This document shows, piece by piece, positions 50,140-63,357 of a DNA stretch of 64,000 nt. The position numbers and the translations under genes are program-made. Where the stretch lies: NCBI GenBank assembly GCA_023091665.1, contig JALJCQ010000013.1:1240001-1304000 (forward strand). Reading direction: 5' to 3'. Positions within the stretch are counted from its first letter, which is position 1. Each line of letters starts with the position of its first letter. The notes below the pieces were generated by a model. It was given only the letters and a program-made list of their open reading frames with translations. It made no database searches and was not told the DNA's origin. The stretch is from Pythium myriotylum (Eukaryota > Oomycota > Peronosporomycetes > Pythiales > Pythiaceae).

Positions 50140-53100
50140 TTAGGACTCTTCAGCGCCAAGGCTATCTATCAGAAGAGGAAAACAGGGTTCGCCAAGACGC
50201 GAAGGCGAAAACCCGGCTCGAACTCTAACCCAGTACGACAAACCGGGGCGGAGATTGTGGAAAGTGTAGTTTGTTCTCTCTGGCGCAAGTAACTGAGTCC
50301 AATACCGTCGTTTTGGATGATCAACCTGGGTGGAGTGTTCGCATATCTCGGCTACATACACGAGATCTCGATCTGTTGTAGTAACCTTCCATTCGATCTG
50401 TAGAGAACACATATTCGCGTCAGCATTCTCTTGCTTACGGCAAAACTGTAATTCCAACCTTGATAGAGAATCGGTCTTTTGTGACAATGCGCAACTTTGT
50501 TGGCCTTGGTGGATGACGCTCAGCGACGGCTGTGCACTCTTCAATATCATCTGCTAGCTGCAAAATTGGCTTAGCGCGGCTAGGTATAAGTAGTTCGAGG
50601 GAACGATGAAGTGGTGTACCCTGTAAACACTCACACACTCTTGTCAGCTGTGACAATTGATAAGTCGTAAGATCCTACGTACCAACAAAACGCCGAGTAC
50701 CACACGCCTTACGCTGGCGCATGTTTGATCTTCTTCAGCCATTAAGTGAACCAAGTCGAGAAAATATCTGGCACGAAGACACTTGATATTCTCGAGGGCA
50801 GGCTTGCGCGAATAAAAACCGCCTCGTGCGAAGACAGCGTCGGCGAGTTGCCGGTTATCTTCAATCTCTAGTAGCTTCTTCTGCGTAAGGGCTGACCCTT
50901 GGGACCGCCGAAGACGTGCCGCTTTCTTCAAACTTGCTCTACGGAAAAGACGCGCGAAAAAGAGCACTACAAGAGCGACACCCCATTGCTGATCTAAATG
51001 ATCTCTTGACTGAAGCAGAAATATCCCATTCAAGTCGTTTCGGTCGAGACTCGCACCAAAGATGACCTCCGATAGGTTTCCTGCTGTATCTCTGGGGTTA
51101 AATGTGGTCGCCAGCTCTCGCAGAAGTATTTGGGTTCTCTGCCGCTCAGTTACACAGATCTTGTTGTTGAACATTCGCTGTCGGAGCGTCTTGTCTGGCA
51201 GAATCGAGTCGATCTCACGCGTGTGGCCACCACCAAAAAACGCCGCGTCACGCTTTTGGTCTTCAGTCCTCATATAGTCTGAAAGTGTCTCCTTCAAACC
51301 TTCGGAAGTCTTCTCTGCTTGGCGACTCTCAAAGCGATTGAGCAGAAGAGCTAGCTCAGCAAGCTGTAGTTCGTGCTTCCTGATCTCGAGCTGTTCACCG
51401 TCATCTTCGCTGACTTCGTCTTTTCCTGCGAGTTTGGTCTGAACATTCATCACCCCACCCCCATTGATTCCCTTTGGTTGGGGAGATAGGATCCGTGGCC
51501 AAATCTCGCGTAAACTCTTTATCTTCTCTCCGAGGGCAGTCGTTTGGCTCAGGCACGAACGGAACCAATGGTCTCTTGAGTAGTATTCAAGAACTGCCCG
51601 TCCTATCTCGAGGTTCATCCCCATGGGATCTGTCTTGGACTTCGACACGCATACGCTAACAGGATCAGTGACCAGACCAAGACCGAAGAGTTCCCGGTCT
51701 TTCATTTTCAATACGTGTAAGTAGTCATCCACACGGCCGAGCAGACTTTTGATCTCAGTAATGGCCTGTCTAGCTCGATACTCACACGCTACGTGTTCTT
51801 GAATACGCCAAGCAAGCTGGCACGTCTTCGCCTCAGTCACTAGAAAATCCTCCTGCGCGGTGGTTATCAGTTCCTGCAATTGGACCAGGCTGGCTTGTAT
51901 CGCCATGGCAGCACTATTTCGATCGATTGAGCTAGCTTGGTTTTGTCCATGTGCTTTGCTACTCTGAAGAAAGTCCGATTCACTACAATATTTGTATCGC
52001 TCGCGCAGAAATTGCACTCGTTTGCTGAGCCGGCCCCCAATTTGGCGATACGATTGAACTTCACTCTCGACAGCCTACGGCAGAAAAACGTCAACGGATC
52101 GTCTCGAGTGTCAATGTCGTCGAACAGCTACTGAACCTGTCGAAGTTCGCTTTGCTGAGAAAGAATTCCCTCGAAAACGACAAGCTTACGTCGAAGTGTG
52201 TCTCTCCACTTCTCCTGCTTTATCGCGTCCAGTCGGGCAATAGATAGCTGGATGAGGAGATCGTCAACGCCATCTGGACCGAGTGGGCGTTGAGTTGCTT
52301 TTGCTGAACGAGCTGCCTCTTCTCGCTGCAATTCGGTTTGCTTTGCGCCATGCCATGAAGCAAGAGTGGTGTCAGTGAGCCAAAACCCACGAGGATCGAA
52401 GCCACGTAACTGCTGAAACACTCTTTGCCTCTCGAGTGTGAGAACAAGTTCCAGTGTGCGATGAGCTAGAGATTGTAGAGCATCAAATGTGGTGCAAACT
52501 AGAATATCGTTGATGCTCTCGGAAAGCCAAACTTGATGCTTGGTCGCAACAATGTTGTCGCTTGCATTTAGTTTCTCCTGGGATTTCTTGATCTCAGTTT
52601 GAAGCATTTCTAGGCGACCTGAGCACTCGGAGCGTGAATCGAAGAGTTCCCCGATGAGCCCAACATGGTATTCAGAGATGGTCGACCATGTCTTGTATGA
52701 CACGTCTGTCTTAACATTCGACAGCAACTCGTTCATCACAGCCGTCGCGGCTTCGTATGAATGCCGCACACTTCTTACTTTCTGCAGCATCAGGTGCTGG
52801 CGCTGTTTTGTTTCAAGAAGTTGTCGTTGATGCAGTACCATTTGACGGGCGAACGATTCTCTGTCTGATACAGCAGCCTGGAGCTCGCAATCGTACGCCC
52901 GATGGCGCTCATATGAATCTGTAATACAGGATTGCGTTTTGTGCAATCGATCACGAATATGCTCCAAGTGGGATCCAACAACTTCCCACCAACGGCCAAA
53001 ATGGAGTTCAAGCAGTGTTCTGGCAAATTTTGTCCTCCAGTGTTCGCGAAGACGATGGGATTCTCGGTCTAACTCGATCTCCTTGTGCATGTAGTTATGC

Positions 53101-56100
53101 ATTGCAACCAATGAGGTCCATGTTGATGCTGGATCGTCGGGATGGTGTTGGCAAAAGTCTTTTAGGTTCTTGTTGAGTTGGATTGTCTCTTCATCAATAA
53201 TGCCGTCAGATGAAGGGCCTACTCGAGGTGAATAAACTCGCACAAAACTTGCAATCACGGACTGAAGCTTGGTTCGATACTCAGTTGCTGCTGATAAAGC
53301 AAGCTGAGAATGCAGTGCACGAAGCTCTGCTTGAGCAACGATAGCAGAATGACCATCGAGGTCCTTCGCCAGCTTTCGAAGCTGTTTGTGATCAAAGTCC
53401 GAGGTGGTCGATGATACCATCAAGCAAATTTCAAGGTATGATGAGTTAGAGAAAGATCGGCATTCCTCAAAGATTGTTATCTCGTGTTGCTCCTGCATTC
53501 CTCGAACCATTTTCTCCCCATCATCAAAGACTTTGTTCATGCGTGTAATTTGAGCCTTTTTAACGCAAAAACGTCAGAGGGAACAGATCGTTTACAAAGT
53601 ATTATTGGACGCCAACACTTACTTGATACTCCTCCCATCTTTCTTTCGCGATCATGAGTTGCATTGCATATTGATCTTGTTTGAAACTCTTTGTCATCGA
53701 TCTTAATGTATCACTGATGTGAAACCGCGAAAGTGTCAAGATCGCACGACTACTTCGATTTAAAGCTGCCCGCAGCACCTCTTGTGCCATGTGTATTTCA
53801 TCTTCCTTTGAGTCCTCTTGCTCTTCTAGTTGCTCCAAACTTTGTGCCGCAGCTTCTGCGCGGCAAATCTGATCCCAAAGTTCTTCGGACAGCATTGCGT
53901 CGCAGTCTCTTGACTGCCGACTGAAGTCAGTCTCGCTTTCATCGGACGAGAGCCTTTGCAGCCAAGTTCTGGTTAAGTTCATCTCATCTGCCATAGTCCT
54001 TTGCTTCTCTGCCATCGATGCTTGAACTTCTTCCTTACGACTGCGCAACTTAAATCGGAGCGCGACCAAATCCATGGCTTCATCGTCGTATACTTGGAAC
54101 ACTTTGACAAGTTGTCGTTGGATCTCTCGTGTTCTACGGATGCTGAAGTCTTCCGATTTGATGTCGAGCTGGCTTATGCGATCGTGAATGGCTTTTTCGC
54201 ACTCAATTGAAAGTGGTGTAAGAATATTTGGATCAATGTGATAACTTCGTGGTGCAGACTGAAGCAATTCGGACGTGGCACCATCAATCCAGGCCCCAAT
54301 GCGCCGAGCGAGATGCATGAACTCGATATGATTTGAGCTCGCTGGTGTGTGGTCGGAGGCGGATGAGGCTTGGTGGGTGGACACTACTATTGGCCATGTG
54401 CATTTCAGACAAGGGTCTAATGATACGGATTCGTGCTTGCAGCAATCTCCCAGTGGCCAATGGACAAACAAGATTTCTTCAACAATATTGACAGACCGAA
54501 TTAGCGCCCGAAACGCGGAATGATTTTGCTTCCAAGTCAAATATTCTCTTTCCACAGGAGGACATTCCACAGGAGATACTCCCGAGCGCCGCCCTGCCCA
54601 ATGTGATCGGAAATTTTCGAGTCCTGCGTGGGCTGGCTCCAGCTGAATATGGAATACGGACTTGTTCGTGTCTTGAGCCGAGAGGAGGGTCTCCTTCAGG
54701 TCTGACCAAGCATGTGCGGAAGAAAACAGAGAATTGTACGTCACCAACACCACTGCCCATGACTTGCAGCGGACCATCTGGCGCTGCTCATTGATTATCC
54801 TGATTCTTTCACGTTGCGTCAATTGCTCCAGTCCCCACCACAAGAAGCACTCGCCATGAGATAGACGCCTACAAATAGGAAACTGGGACTTTGAGTCGCA
54901 CACATTGCGCAACACAACATTCATTGCGTGGACAACATTGACAGACGCTCTTAAGTCTTTTTGCGCATATACTTCTTCCTCTGAAATCTCCAACGGAAAG
55001 CATAAGTAAATGCACGATGCATACATTTGATGAGTCACCGCAACCGTCCTCAAAAGCTTTGCCTTGAGTAGATCACGATTTGCTGTCTCGAGTTGTTGGC
55101 TGGATTCAAACTCGTCAACCACACATCCAAAGATCTCTTTTACACTTGCAGCAACCTTCTTGCGACGCTTTCCATGCTCCCTCTCCACGGCCGCAATCGC
55201 TGAATTAACGAATTGCACTTCAGTCCCAAGTTCCTGGTGAGCACGAAATTGTTCTTCGTGAGCGCGAGCTTTGGACTCAAGTCTTTCCTTCTCGACCGTT
55301 AGCTGGAGTATCTCCTTCTTTATCTTCATCATATCGCAATATCTCACGACCCAGGCTCTTCTCACATCGTTCATAATAATGAGACCTTTTGACTCAGCTG
55401 CCCGCATGCTGGCGAATAAATCCTCGATTTTCGTTTCGTGTTCACTGAAGGCTTTCACCAGAAGGTTCAACTTAACGTTCACTTTACGTAGCTGTTGCTC
55501 TTCATTTCTCTCTGAATCGTGATCATCGGCACTGACAAGTGCACTATCGTCTACTCGAACCACGCGTTCAGCAACTCGACGATTGTTACCTCCTCGACTA
55601 GCTCCACGACTTCCAGCTTCGCCAACACTTGTGGCAAAATACAGTTGTAGGGACTCCACTCGATTCAAGAATGCCGATCTTGCAGTCCTTGCCTCACTCT
55701 CAAGCTGCTGAACTTCCGCTTCATTGAAAAGGCGCAAGGCTCTGGAAACGATCCATTTCTTTCTCGCCCACAGCTCTTCCTTCATGACATTGATTTTCTT
55801 GAAAGAGTTCTCGGCCTCAGCGATTTCTTGGGAAACGAACTCACTGATAAAAGCCTTTTTCTTTTGCATTAACATTCGCCTCTGTTCAAGTAGTTGAGCT
55901 TGGTCATCCGAGATCCTGAGTTGCTTGTTTCTCAAAAATCGTTCGATATGCGTATGAGCTGTGAGATCCTGGGGAGAGGAAAGCTGCCCTCGAGCAACAT
56001 GTTTTCTTCCATCATTGGTATAGTATGAGAAGACAACTTCGATGTGAGATTGACCACTACACCCGAATCTTGCACTACCGACGAGATAAACTCGTTCCCT

Positions 56101-57870
56101 GTAGGATCCGCAACCGAATTGCACAGAATGAGTGTGAACACTAGCGCCTCCAGCACGGTAAAGGCTCGGGTTCGTTCCGCTGGATATCGAGAATTTTCCT
56201 TCACCGACAAGGTCAAGTTTGAGCTGGGCTGAGGATAGTATAATCTGGCGACATCGGTCAAGAATACACGCAAGTATCCACTCGAGATCCTGTCCACATG
56301 CTTCGTATTGTTTGACCAATCGCGAGATTCTTGGAGTCTCGTTCGGAACCACAGTAAATCTCGTAGAACTAGCGTGGATATGGTGTAATTCTAATGTTCG
56401 CAACCTGGTTTGGAGCATTTCAATTCTGTCGATCATAGATTCTTCTTCCTCATGCGAAGTGAAGGTGCTGTCGGATACGATCATCACAACTGTTGCACGC
56501 CTCGAAGTCCTGTCATCAATAGTTGATGCATCTATCCCTAGTTGATCAACTGTTTCGATCACAGCGTCGAGAAATTTACTTGGTTGTTGGACTGATTCGA
56601 TAATCAGCCTTTCAAGAACTTTGCAGATACGATTCTACAAATTCCGGAGTTCTTGTTCATCAATTCAAAAGCATTGCACTCCAAGCGCGAACCTCACCTT
56701 TCCTGCTTCTGTCATTAGCGCATGTTCCAAGTTCATTTTCTTGCGACTCGTGTAGCACGTAGCAAGTCGGAAGTGGGCGGGAAGTTGGTGGACAAATTCG
56801 ACTAAACGTTTGAGGATGCCATCTCCTTTTCCTGGCAATGTCAGATTCTGGCCCCGACAACAAAGGAAGTTGAGCGCCAGGACAATCGTTACATTTCGAA
56901 GAATTGGTAATGGAGATACGAGATCGCTCGGTGGTGGATGGACTTCTACTTCAACGACAAAATTATCGTGCTCGTTGTGTGAGGCCCCCGTGTCTTGCAT
57001 CGTGATGATCCTGGCGATCTCTTCGGTAGGGGGAACGAAGATGTGGGGTGTGACTCGCAGCCAACACGGTGGCGTGAAGCCTTCGAGCACAAGATCCCGA
57101 TCAAAGCCAGATAAATCCCACTCCAGTGAAAGCGTGGAGCCGCTGCTGAAACTCCAGTGTGCCACGAGGTTCGCATTTGACGGGTGATCGTTCGTGATGG
57201 CTTTTCCCTTCCACCTAAACACGCATAGTTTTAGGTGCAGACTGCAACGGTGGTGGAAACGCGCCGACACTTACGTTTGGATGGTGTTGTCGGCGATCGC
57301 GGTGCACCAGACTCGGAACTCATGGAGAACGAGCTGGCTGGCGACGGACCCGAGTGGAGACCAACCAATCCTCACGCCGGCGGTGGGAGATAGAGGCAAC
57401 TGTACTCGACCTGAGGCGCTGAGCTCTTCGGTGTCGGCTATCTCTCCGTCAATTATCACCATACATAGTCTTGTCGAGGATCGATAGGACACTGCAACAA
57501 CACAGTTGAGCTAACAAGAAACAACCATTCGGTCAGCACGACGAGCACCAGCAAGATGATGCCACCGACGAGCTTGCAGTTTCCGCGTCGCAGTCGATGC
57601 AGTAGTCATCCACATGCCGCAGCAGTACACAATGACGTGGAGGTCGCTTGTGAGCCCGCACGCCCACGACGGCGTGTGGAGCAGCCAGCATCCGTCCGCT
57701 GTGTGCTCTCCTCGCTGAACGCGAATCTGGACCCAGCACTCGCACGTGAAGTCGTCTCGGAGACCGGCGAGCAGTTCCGCTTCGATCTGCGGCGTCTGAG
57801 GACGCGCGAACGCTGCGCCGGCGCCGCAGAGAAGCGAGAAGCGCGGGAGGTCATCGCTCGCCACGGCCAT
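50140..57870 (-). CDS. Giant LamG - coiled-coil - fibronectin III protein
   Basis: Eight exons give 2,432 residues: 57870-57549, 57491-57275, 57214-56698, 56634-53623, 53555-52137, 52074-50683, 50620-50459, 50397-50140. Introns are 57-67 nt and every join is in phase. Residues ~30-180 are a concanavalin A/LamG-like domain; the first splice restores its hallmark WHHLAVSYRSST. Residues ~350-2290 are long, charged and mostly helical (coiled-coil-like), with shorter globular parts. Residues ~2320-2425 are a fibronectin type III domain (PPRPTKLRI, then IEWKV, then LRPGLSYWVRVRAGF). No signal peptide or membrane segment was seen, so it may be intracellular despite LamG and FN3. I know no named family with this order. 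A structural or flagellar/cytoskeletal role is a guess. Confidence 0.75.
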
Positions 57871-58104
57871 TTGCTCATTCGCTGGTGTGTCTCTTCAACT
57901 CTCGATCATGATGTGCACTTATGTGGCAGAGCGTTCTTGCTAAGTACGGCGTGCATCCTTCTCCCACGCCCTCCTCGTCGAAGCAATCACCATGGATCGA
58001 TCGGGTGGCGATCGCCCGGCGGCGCTGCGTACGCACACTCGGAGAGAGGTGGGTCATAACGCTATTCAGTCGATGATAAGAAGAGAAAAGACTAAAAGCT
58101 CGTG

Positions 58105-58606
58105 ATGGACTGCGCGAGACAGGAGATCAATGGGGTCGCAACGGACGTCGCGGTGACCATCTTCGCTGATCGTATCCTCATAGTCGTGACGCAGCTTGGC
58201 ACGTTCGGCACGCTGGTACGTAGCGCGGCGTCGGGGTGTCCCATCAAAGTGTTGGTAATGTCCAACGCTGGCGTTCCGTGTGCATGTGCAGGTGGAAGCC
58301 TACCAGAAGGATTCGATCAGCGGCAAGTTCCAACCGGAGATCCACGTGCGATTAGGGCGCCGCGACGACCCGCTGTTGCTCGTGTATGCTCGCCAGTTGC
58401 TGGAGCATTTCGGGTAGGGACTGCTGATACCTTCGCGGTTCACGCTCCCACTAACACTCGCTCTGATTGGACCCGACAGCGTCCCGCTTGGTCTGCCCGT
58501 AGTCGCCGCGTTAGGAATCAAGGACCGCGCCTCGGCGACCTTCGAGATCGTCATGAAGACAGTCGAGCAAGTCTTTACTGAGGCTCGGGCTCAGTTAGTG
58601 TCGTAG
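58105..58606 (+). CDS. Proteasome assembly chaperone 3 (PSMG3/PAC3-like)
   Basis: Three exons (58105-58215, 58292-58413, 58480-58606; introns 76 and 66 nt) give 119 residues, about the length of human PSMG3. It should help build the 20S proteasome alpha ring. Exon 1 gives EINGVATDVAVTIFADRIL and then IVVTQLGTFGTL, matching the conserved start of the family. Exon 2 gives VRLGRRDDPLLLVYARQLLE, equivalent to the family's LLGQDEPLIHVFAKNL. Exon 3 supplies the central beta strand (LGLPVVAALGIK) and the last helix. It diverges from the LamG-FN3 gene across 234 bp. Confidence 0.82.
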
Positions 58607-59220
58607 TGAGCGCTAAGGTTTTTGCGAATGAAGAGCTCTTCGTTGATCATGCTTGCGAACGATGGGAGCGGGATCCGCTCGATGGCCTTTCTCACAATGT
58701 TTCTGCGAGAGCCGACTGGAAGCCATCCACGTCATGCCACGCCGCCAGCCACAAGTCATGGCTTCAGTTCGCTCACTGCGAAGAGCTCCATCAGGTGAGA
58801 TCCCAGGCACGCCATCGTCCCTCTCTATGGCAATATCGCCTGTAAAACCTCATCCAGTGCACTCCAAGAGTCGCAAACTGGTCAGCAAAACCCTTTAAAA
58901 TGCATATAACCTCATCTCACCCACGCACGAGGGTCGGGTCGAGGGTGTCACCATCGAGGACGAAGAACAAGCCCGGAGGGAAAAGAAACACGAGGCCGAG
59001 AGAAGCCGCCGCCGCGTGATCCCCCGACGCCGTCGCCGCCCGCTGGTCGCTCGCTGCTCCTCGTTAGACGCCTAGAGATCCGCGCCGGCTTTGCCTCGAC
59101 TCGTCCCTCGGCTCAGAGACCTCGAACGAAGGTGCGTGGTCGAGAGGTCCAACGGCGAGCTGATCTCGGGAGCTCACCGCGTTCTCCTCTCTCGCACGCG
59201 GTGCAGCGCGTTTAGATACC
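58607..59220. other. Intergenic region between PSMG3 and Rab18
   Basis: About 610 bp holds the PSMG3 3' end and the Rab18 promoter and leader. It includes a purine-rich stretch near 58970-59010. No other gene is recognised. Confidence 0.5.
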
Positions 59221-60174
<954 letters not shown>

Positions 60175-60890
60175 ATATAGCGGGGGCATCGACACCATTC
60201 AATACAATGTTATTCGCGTAGTTAACTTTTGTCGGTGCTTGAAGGTCTTAACGATGTTTATGGTCAGTAGACAAATCATCAAGCGTGCGCAGGAATATTA
60301 GCTGTTTGGCACCTCTTGCTTAGAACAAATTCGTTTTGGGTACTCGTACGTCCAGTTTGGTTCGTCTCACGAGCCAAGTCTCCATGACAGAGAAGTGTCA
60401 AACTGCTAATATTTCACAGGACCACTGTACATTCACACAACGCAAGGCTGCCTTGCATTGTATGTACAGTAGTCCTCTGGCAACCTCATGACCATCCCCG
60501 TTTCGCCGCTGCTGGTGTGTCGACTGCAGAGAGTCGGACTCGTCAGACGCCCCCAACAGACCAAAAATACTTCGAAGAAGGACCTATTTCGTGAATTTCG
60601 AGAATCGTCTGTGTTACCAAAACCTGAGCAGAACACGGGAATGGGCAACGATGACGAATATTCCCATTGCGTCTGCTTGTGACATTGGCCTCGCTACCAC
60701 TGTACCGTCAAATGACTCGCTCAAGGAAAGTGGACGAGGTCCACGTGTGGCCATCTCGAAGCCAGGCGGGAGTTGACTCAGTCCAAATGGCTGGATAACT
60801 GACTGATTGGCTAAAAGGATGTGCCTGTCAAGTTGGATTGGACAATTAGAAGCTTGAAGTGAGCTTTCTGTATCCAAATGTGTCGAGCTC
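60175..60890. other. Intergenic region between Rab18 and the first PAS gene
   Basis: About 715 bp with no convincing coding sequence on either strand. It is AT-richer than its neighbours. No RNA gene or mobile element was recognised. Confidence 0.5.
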
Positions 60891-62034
60891 ATGACATGCA
60901 TCGTCAACCCACTTCACAACTTTCACCCGAAGATGCACGCCAACCACGACAACACCGCTCTGCCTCCGAGCATGGCCCACATGCTGCGCCACTCAGCGGC
61001 GCCGGCTCTTGTGTTGGGCGCCGACGGGAAAGTGTTGCTATGGAACGACAGCCTGGCACATGCCACGCGCGTGTCAGCGAGCGAGCGACTGGATCGGCCG
61101 CTGGCTGATGCGCTCGCAGTCGCAGACAACACCGGCGAGCGGGGAGGCATTCATGAAGACGCCTGTGCAAGCCAAGATCCTGCATTGTGGGTGCGCGAAG
61201 AGAAGCTCCGGTTCAAGACTGCGACTTTCGGCGTTGTTGAAGAGATCGTAGTGAGCTTCACAACGGTTGTGAACGCTGATAGCGGTAGCCCGACTGCAAT
61301 TGTCGGTATTGGGCGCACTTGCGATGGTCAGAGATTTGAACAGCTGTACTCTCGGATTTTTGAATCGGCGAACTCGCTCATTCTCGGCGTTGATGGCGAT
61401 CTGCGTATCAACCTCTTGAACAAGACTGCTGCCGAGACTCTGCAGTTGTCATCGTCAGAGGCAGTTGGAAAGACGTTCGTCGACACCTTTGTGGCACCGG
61501 AGTATCGTCCTATGGTCTCCGAAGTGCTTTCCAAGATTCTCACCGGTGTTGAGGTAGCCAACTTTGAGTTCCCACTCATTACTCACCGTGGTAGCAATGT
61601 CGACACCCTCTTCAATTTCAATCCGCGCACAAATCCCACCGGGGAAATCGTCGGCGTTGTCGGAATCGGCCAAGGTCGCGCAGGAACATGAGTATTTCAG
61701 ACTTGTGGACACAGCGAACGCTGTTGTGCTTGGGATCGATTGCTTCGGCCGGGTGAATGAGTGGAACCTCAAAACAGAAGAGGTCACTGGACACCTTAAA
61801 TCCGCTGTAATCGGAGAACCGCTCGTCGACTCACTAGTCGCTCCCGAAAGCCAACCTCGCGTGCGTGCGTTGCTCGAGGAGGCTCTGGGAGGTGCCGCCG
61901 TTGATAACGTCGAGCTGCCGATCACGTCGCCGGACAATCGAGTCGTCGTTCTCGTCGTGGGCTTGTCCACCGCGAAGGACCAGCGCGGCAAGATCCGCGG
62001 AGCCGTAGCGGTCGGGCAGATCCAGCGCGTCTGA
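60891..62034 (+). CDS. PAS-repeat protein with a +1 frame break
   Basis: Three PAS-like modules share the signature ANxxxLGxDGxxxxWN. The first two are read in the frame starting at 60891 (a second ATG at 60933 is also possible) and stop at 61689-61691. The third continues in the +1 frame to TGA at 62032-62034. The break lies near 61671: GIGQ in the first frame should be followed by VAQEHEYFRLVDTANAV, which appears one base over. Either one extra base or two missing bases would explain it. No plausible intron spans the site. PAS domains sense redox, light or ligands, but no kinase or other output domain is present. It may be a young pseudogene, a sequence error, or a gene read by frameshifting. 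A related gene follows at 63358. Confidence 0.7.
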
Positions 62035-63357
62035 CCCATACATACACTGTACCGTCAAACACGTCCATTCTCTTGACTGGGTCGTCTCCCCATGGGATCC
62101 TTCTTCCTTTTCTCCCCTGCCTCGCTTTTCCACCTGCCACTCTCCTCCGAGCCTGCGTCCTCCGAGGGCGCTCCGGACGAATATTCTTTGCCCCCGGTCA
62201 CCTTTTGCTTGCGCATCCACCGAGCGCATCCTGGCTTCCATCTCCGACCGTGGGTGGGTGAGTTTCTAATTCTTTCGCACCCGCCGCCCCATCCTCCTCC
62301 AAGCACCATGTAATCCAGGATGAATCCCGATCTCGCCGAACGTCAAGCTTCCATGAACGTTCGCTCCGCGGCGATTTGACCGGCGCGCCCTTGACGAGCA
62401 GCATACCGTAGGGATCGACGCAACGCCGCCGCCTGGGCGCGCGCGAGCATATGCGCGAGTCGTCAGCACCGCGCTGAGGCGGTGCCACCTCCATGCACAG
62501 AGCGACGCGCATCCCCGAAGTGGTGCTCCAGTCAGTTGAGTTGACCCCGCGGAGAAAGCGACACGACGACGGGCCAGCTGGGCGCCGCCGCCATCTGGCT
62601 TCTCTCGGCCAAGGAGGATCTCTCTCATCAGGAGCGAGAGAGACACCCCTCCCCTCTCGAGTGGAGAAGAGTCAGCACCAGATGATCTGCTCATTGGTGG
62701 AAAAGCGATGCACCAACACTCTTGGATCTATATTCACTTTCGTGGATTGGTGGAAAAAAGAGCCACGCTCTGTCCATTGGTCGAAATGCTCGCTCGACGC
62801 CGCGCGGCCACTCGCCCCACACCCGTTTCTCCACGGGCCACGCAAAAAGCGACTGGCAGAAGGCGAGACCAGCGGCGGCGGCGGCGCAGGCGTCTGTTCA
62901 GAGCGACGCCTCCTTCGCTCCCTCACTCCCTCCCTCCCCCCCCTTGCTCCCCCCGTCCCATCGACCCGCCGCCCGACGGCGCACGCACGCACGCAGGCCG
63001 ACGCGAGGCGAGGCGCGCGAATCTCAGCGAGGCTTCTCGCGAGTTGAGGTTTCCGGGCCGGCGGCAGACAGGGAGCCTTCGAATTTGCCCCCTCCGTCTG
63101 CGTTACAGTACGAGGGAAAGGTGGAAGAAACGAACGGTAACGGAACGCTCGGTGGCGAGTCCATTCGGCGCGCACGCCAGCGAGCTCGATTGGCGACCGT
63201 CCCCCGAGCGAGTGGCCGCGGCGCCGTGATCGAGAGCCGCGCGTGTTCGGGGCGTATATCGCCCGTGAGCGTGACAGCAGCGAAGCCTGGCGAACCGAGA
63301 GCTTCGTCTGTCGCTGTCAAAGGAAATCCCGGTGGATGCGTGCCGGAGCCGACGCGC
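62035..63357. other. Intergenic region between tandem PAS genes
   Basis: About 1.3 kb is rich in CpG and short simple runs. A pyrimidine tract of C/T (about 62910-62960) and several long open but featureless frames occur. It presumably holds the promoter of the second PAS gene. Confidence 0.5.

Noticed and set aside
57873..57880. GCTCATTC initiator match on the + strand
   Set aside because: It is 225 bp upstream of the PSMG3 ATG and adjoins the opposite gene's start codon; without transcript data it is likely chance.
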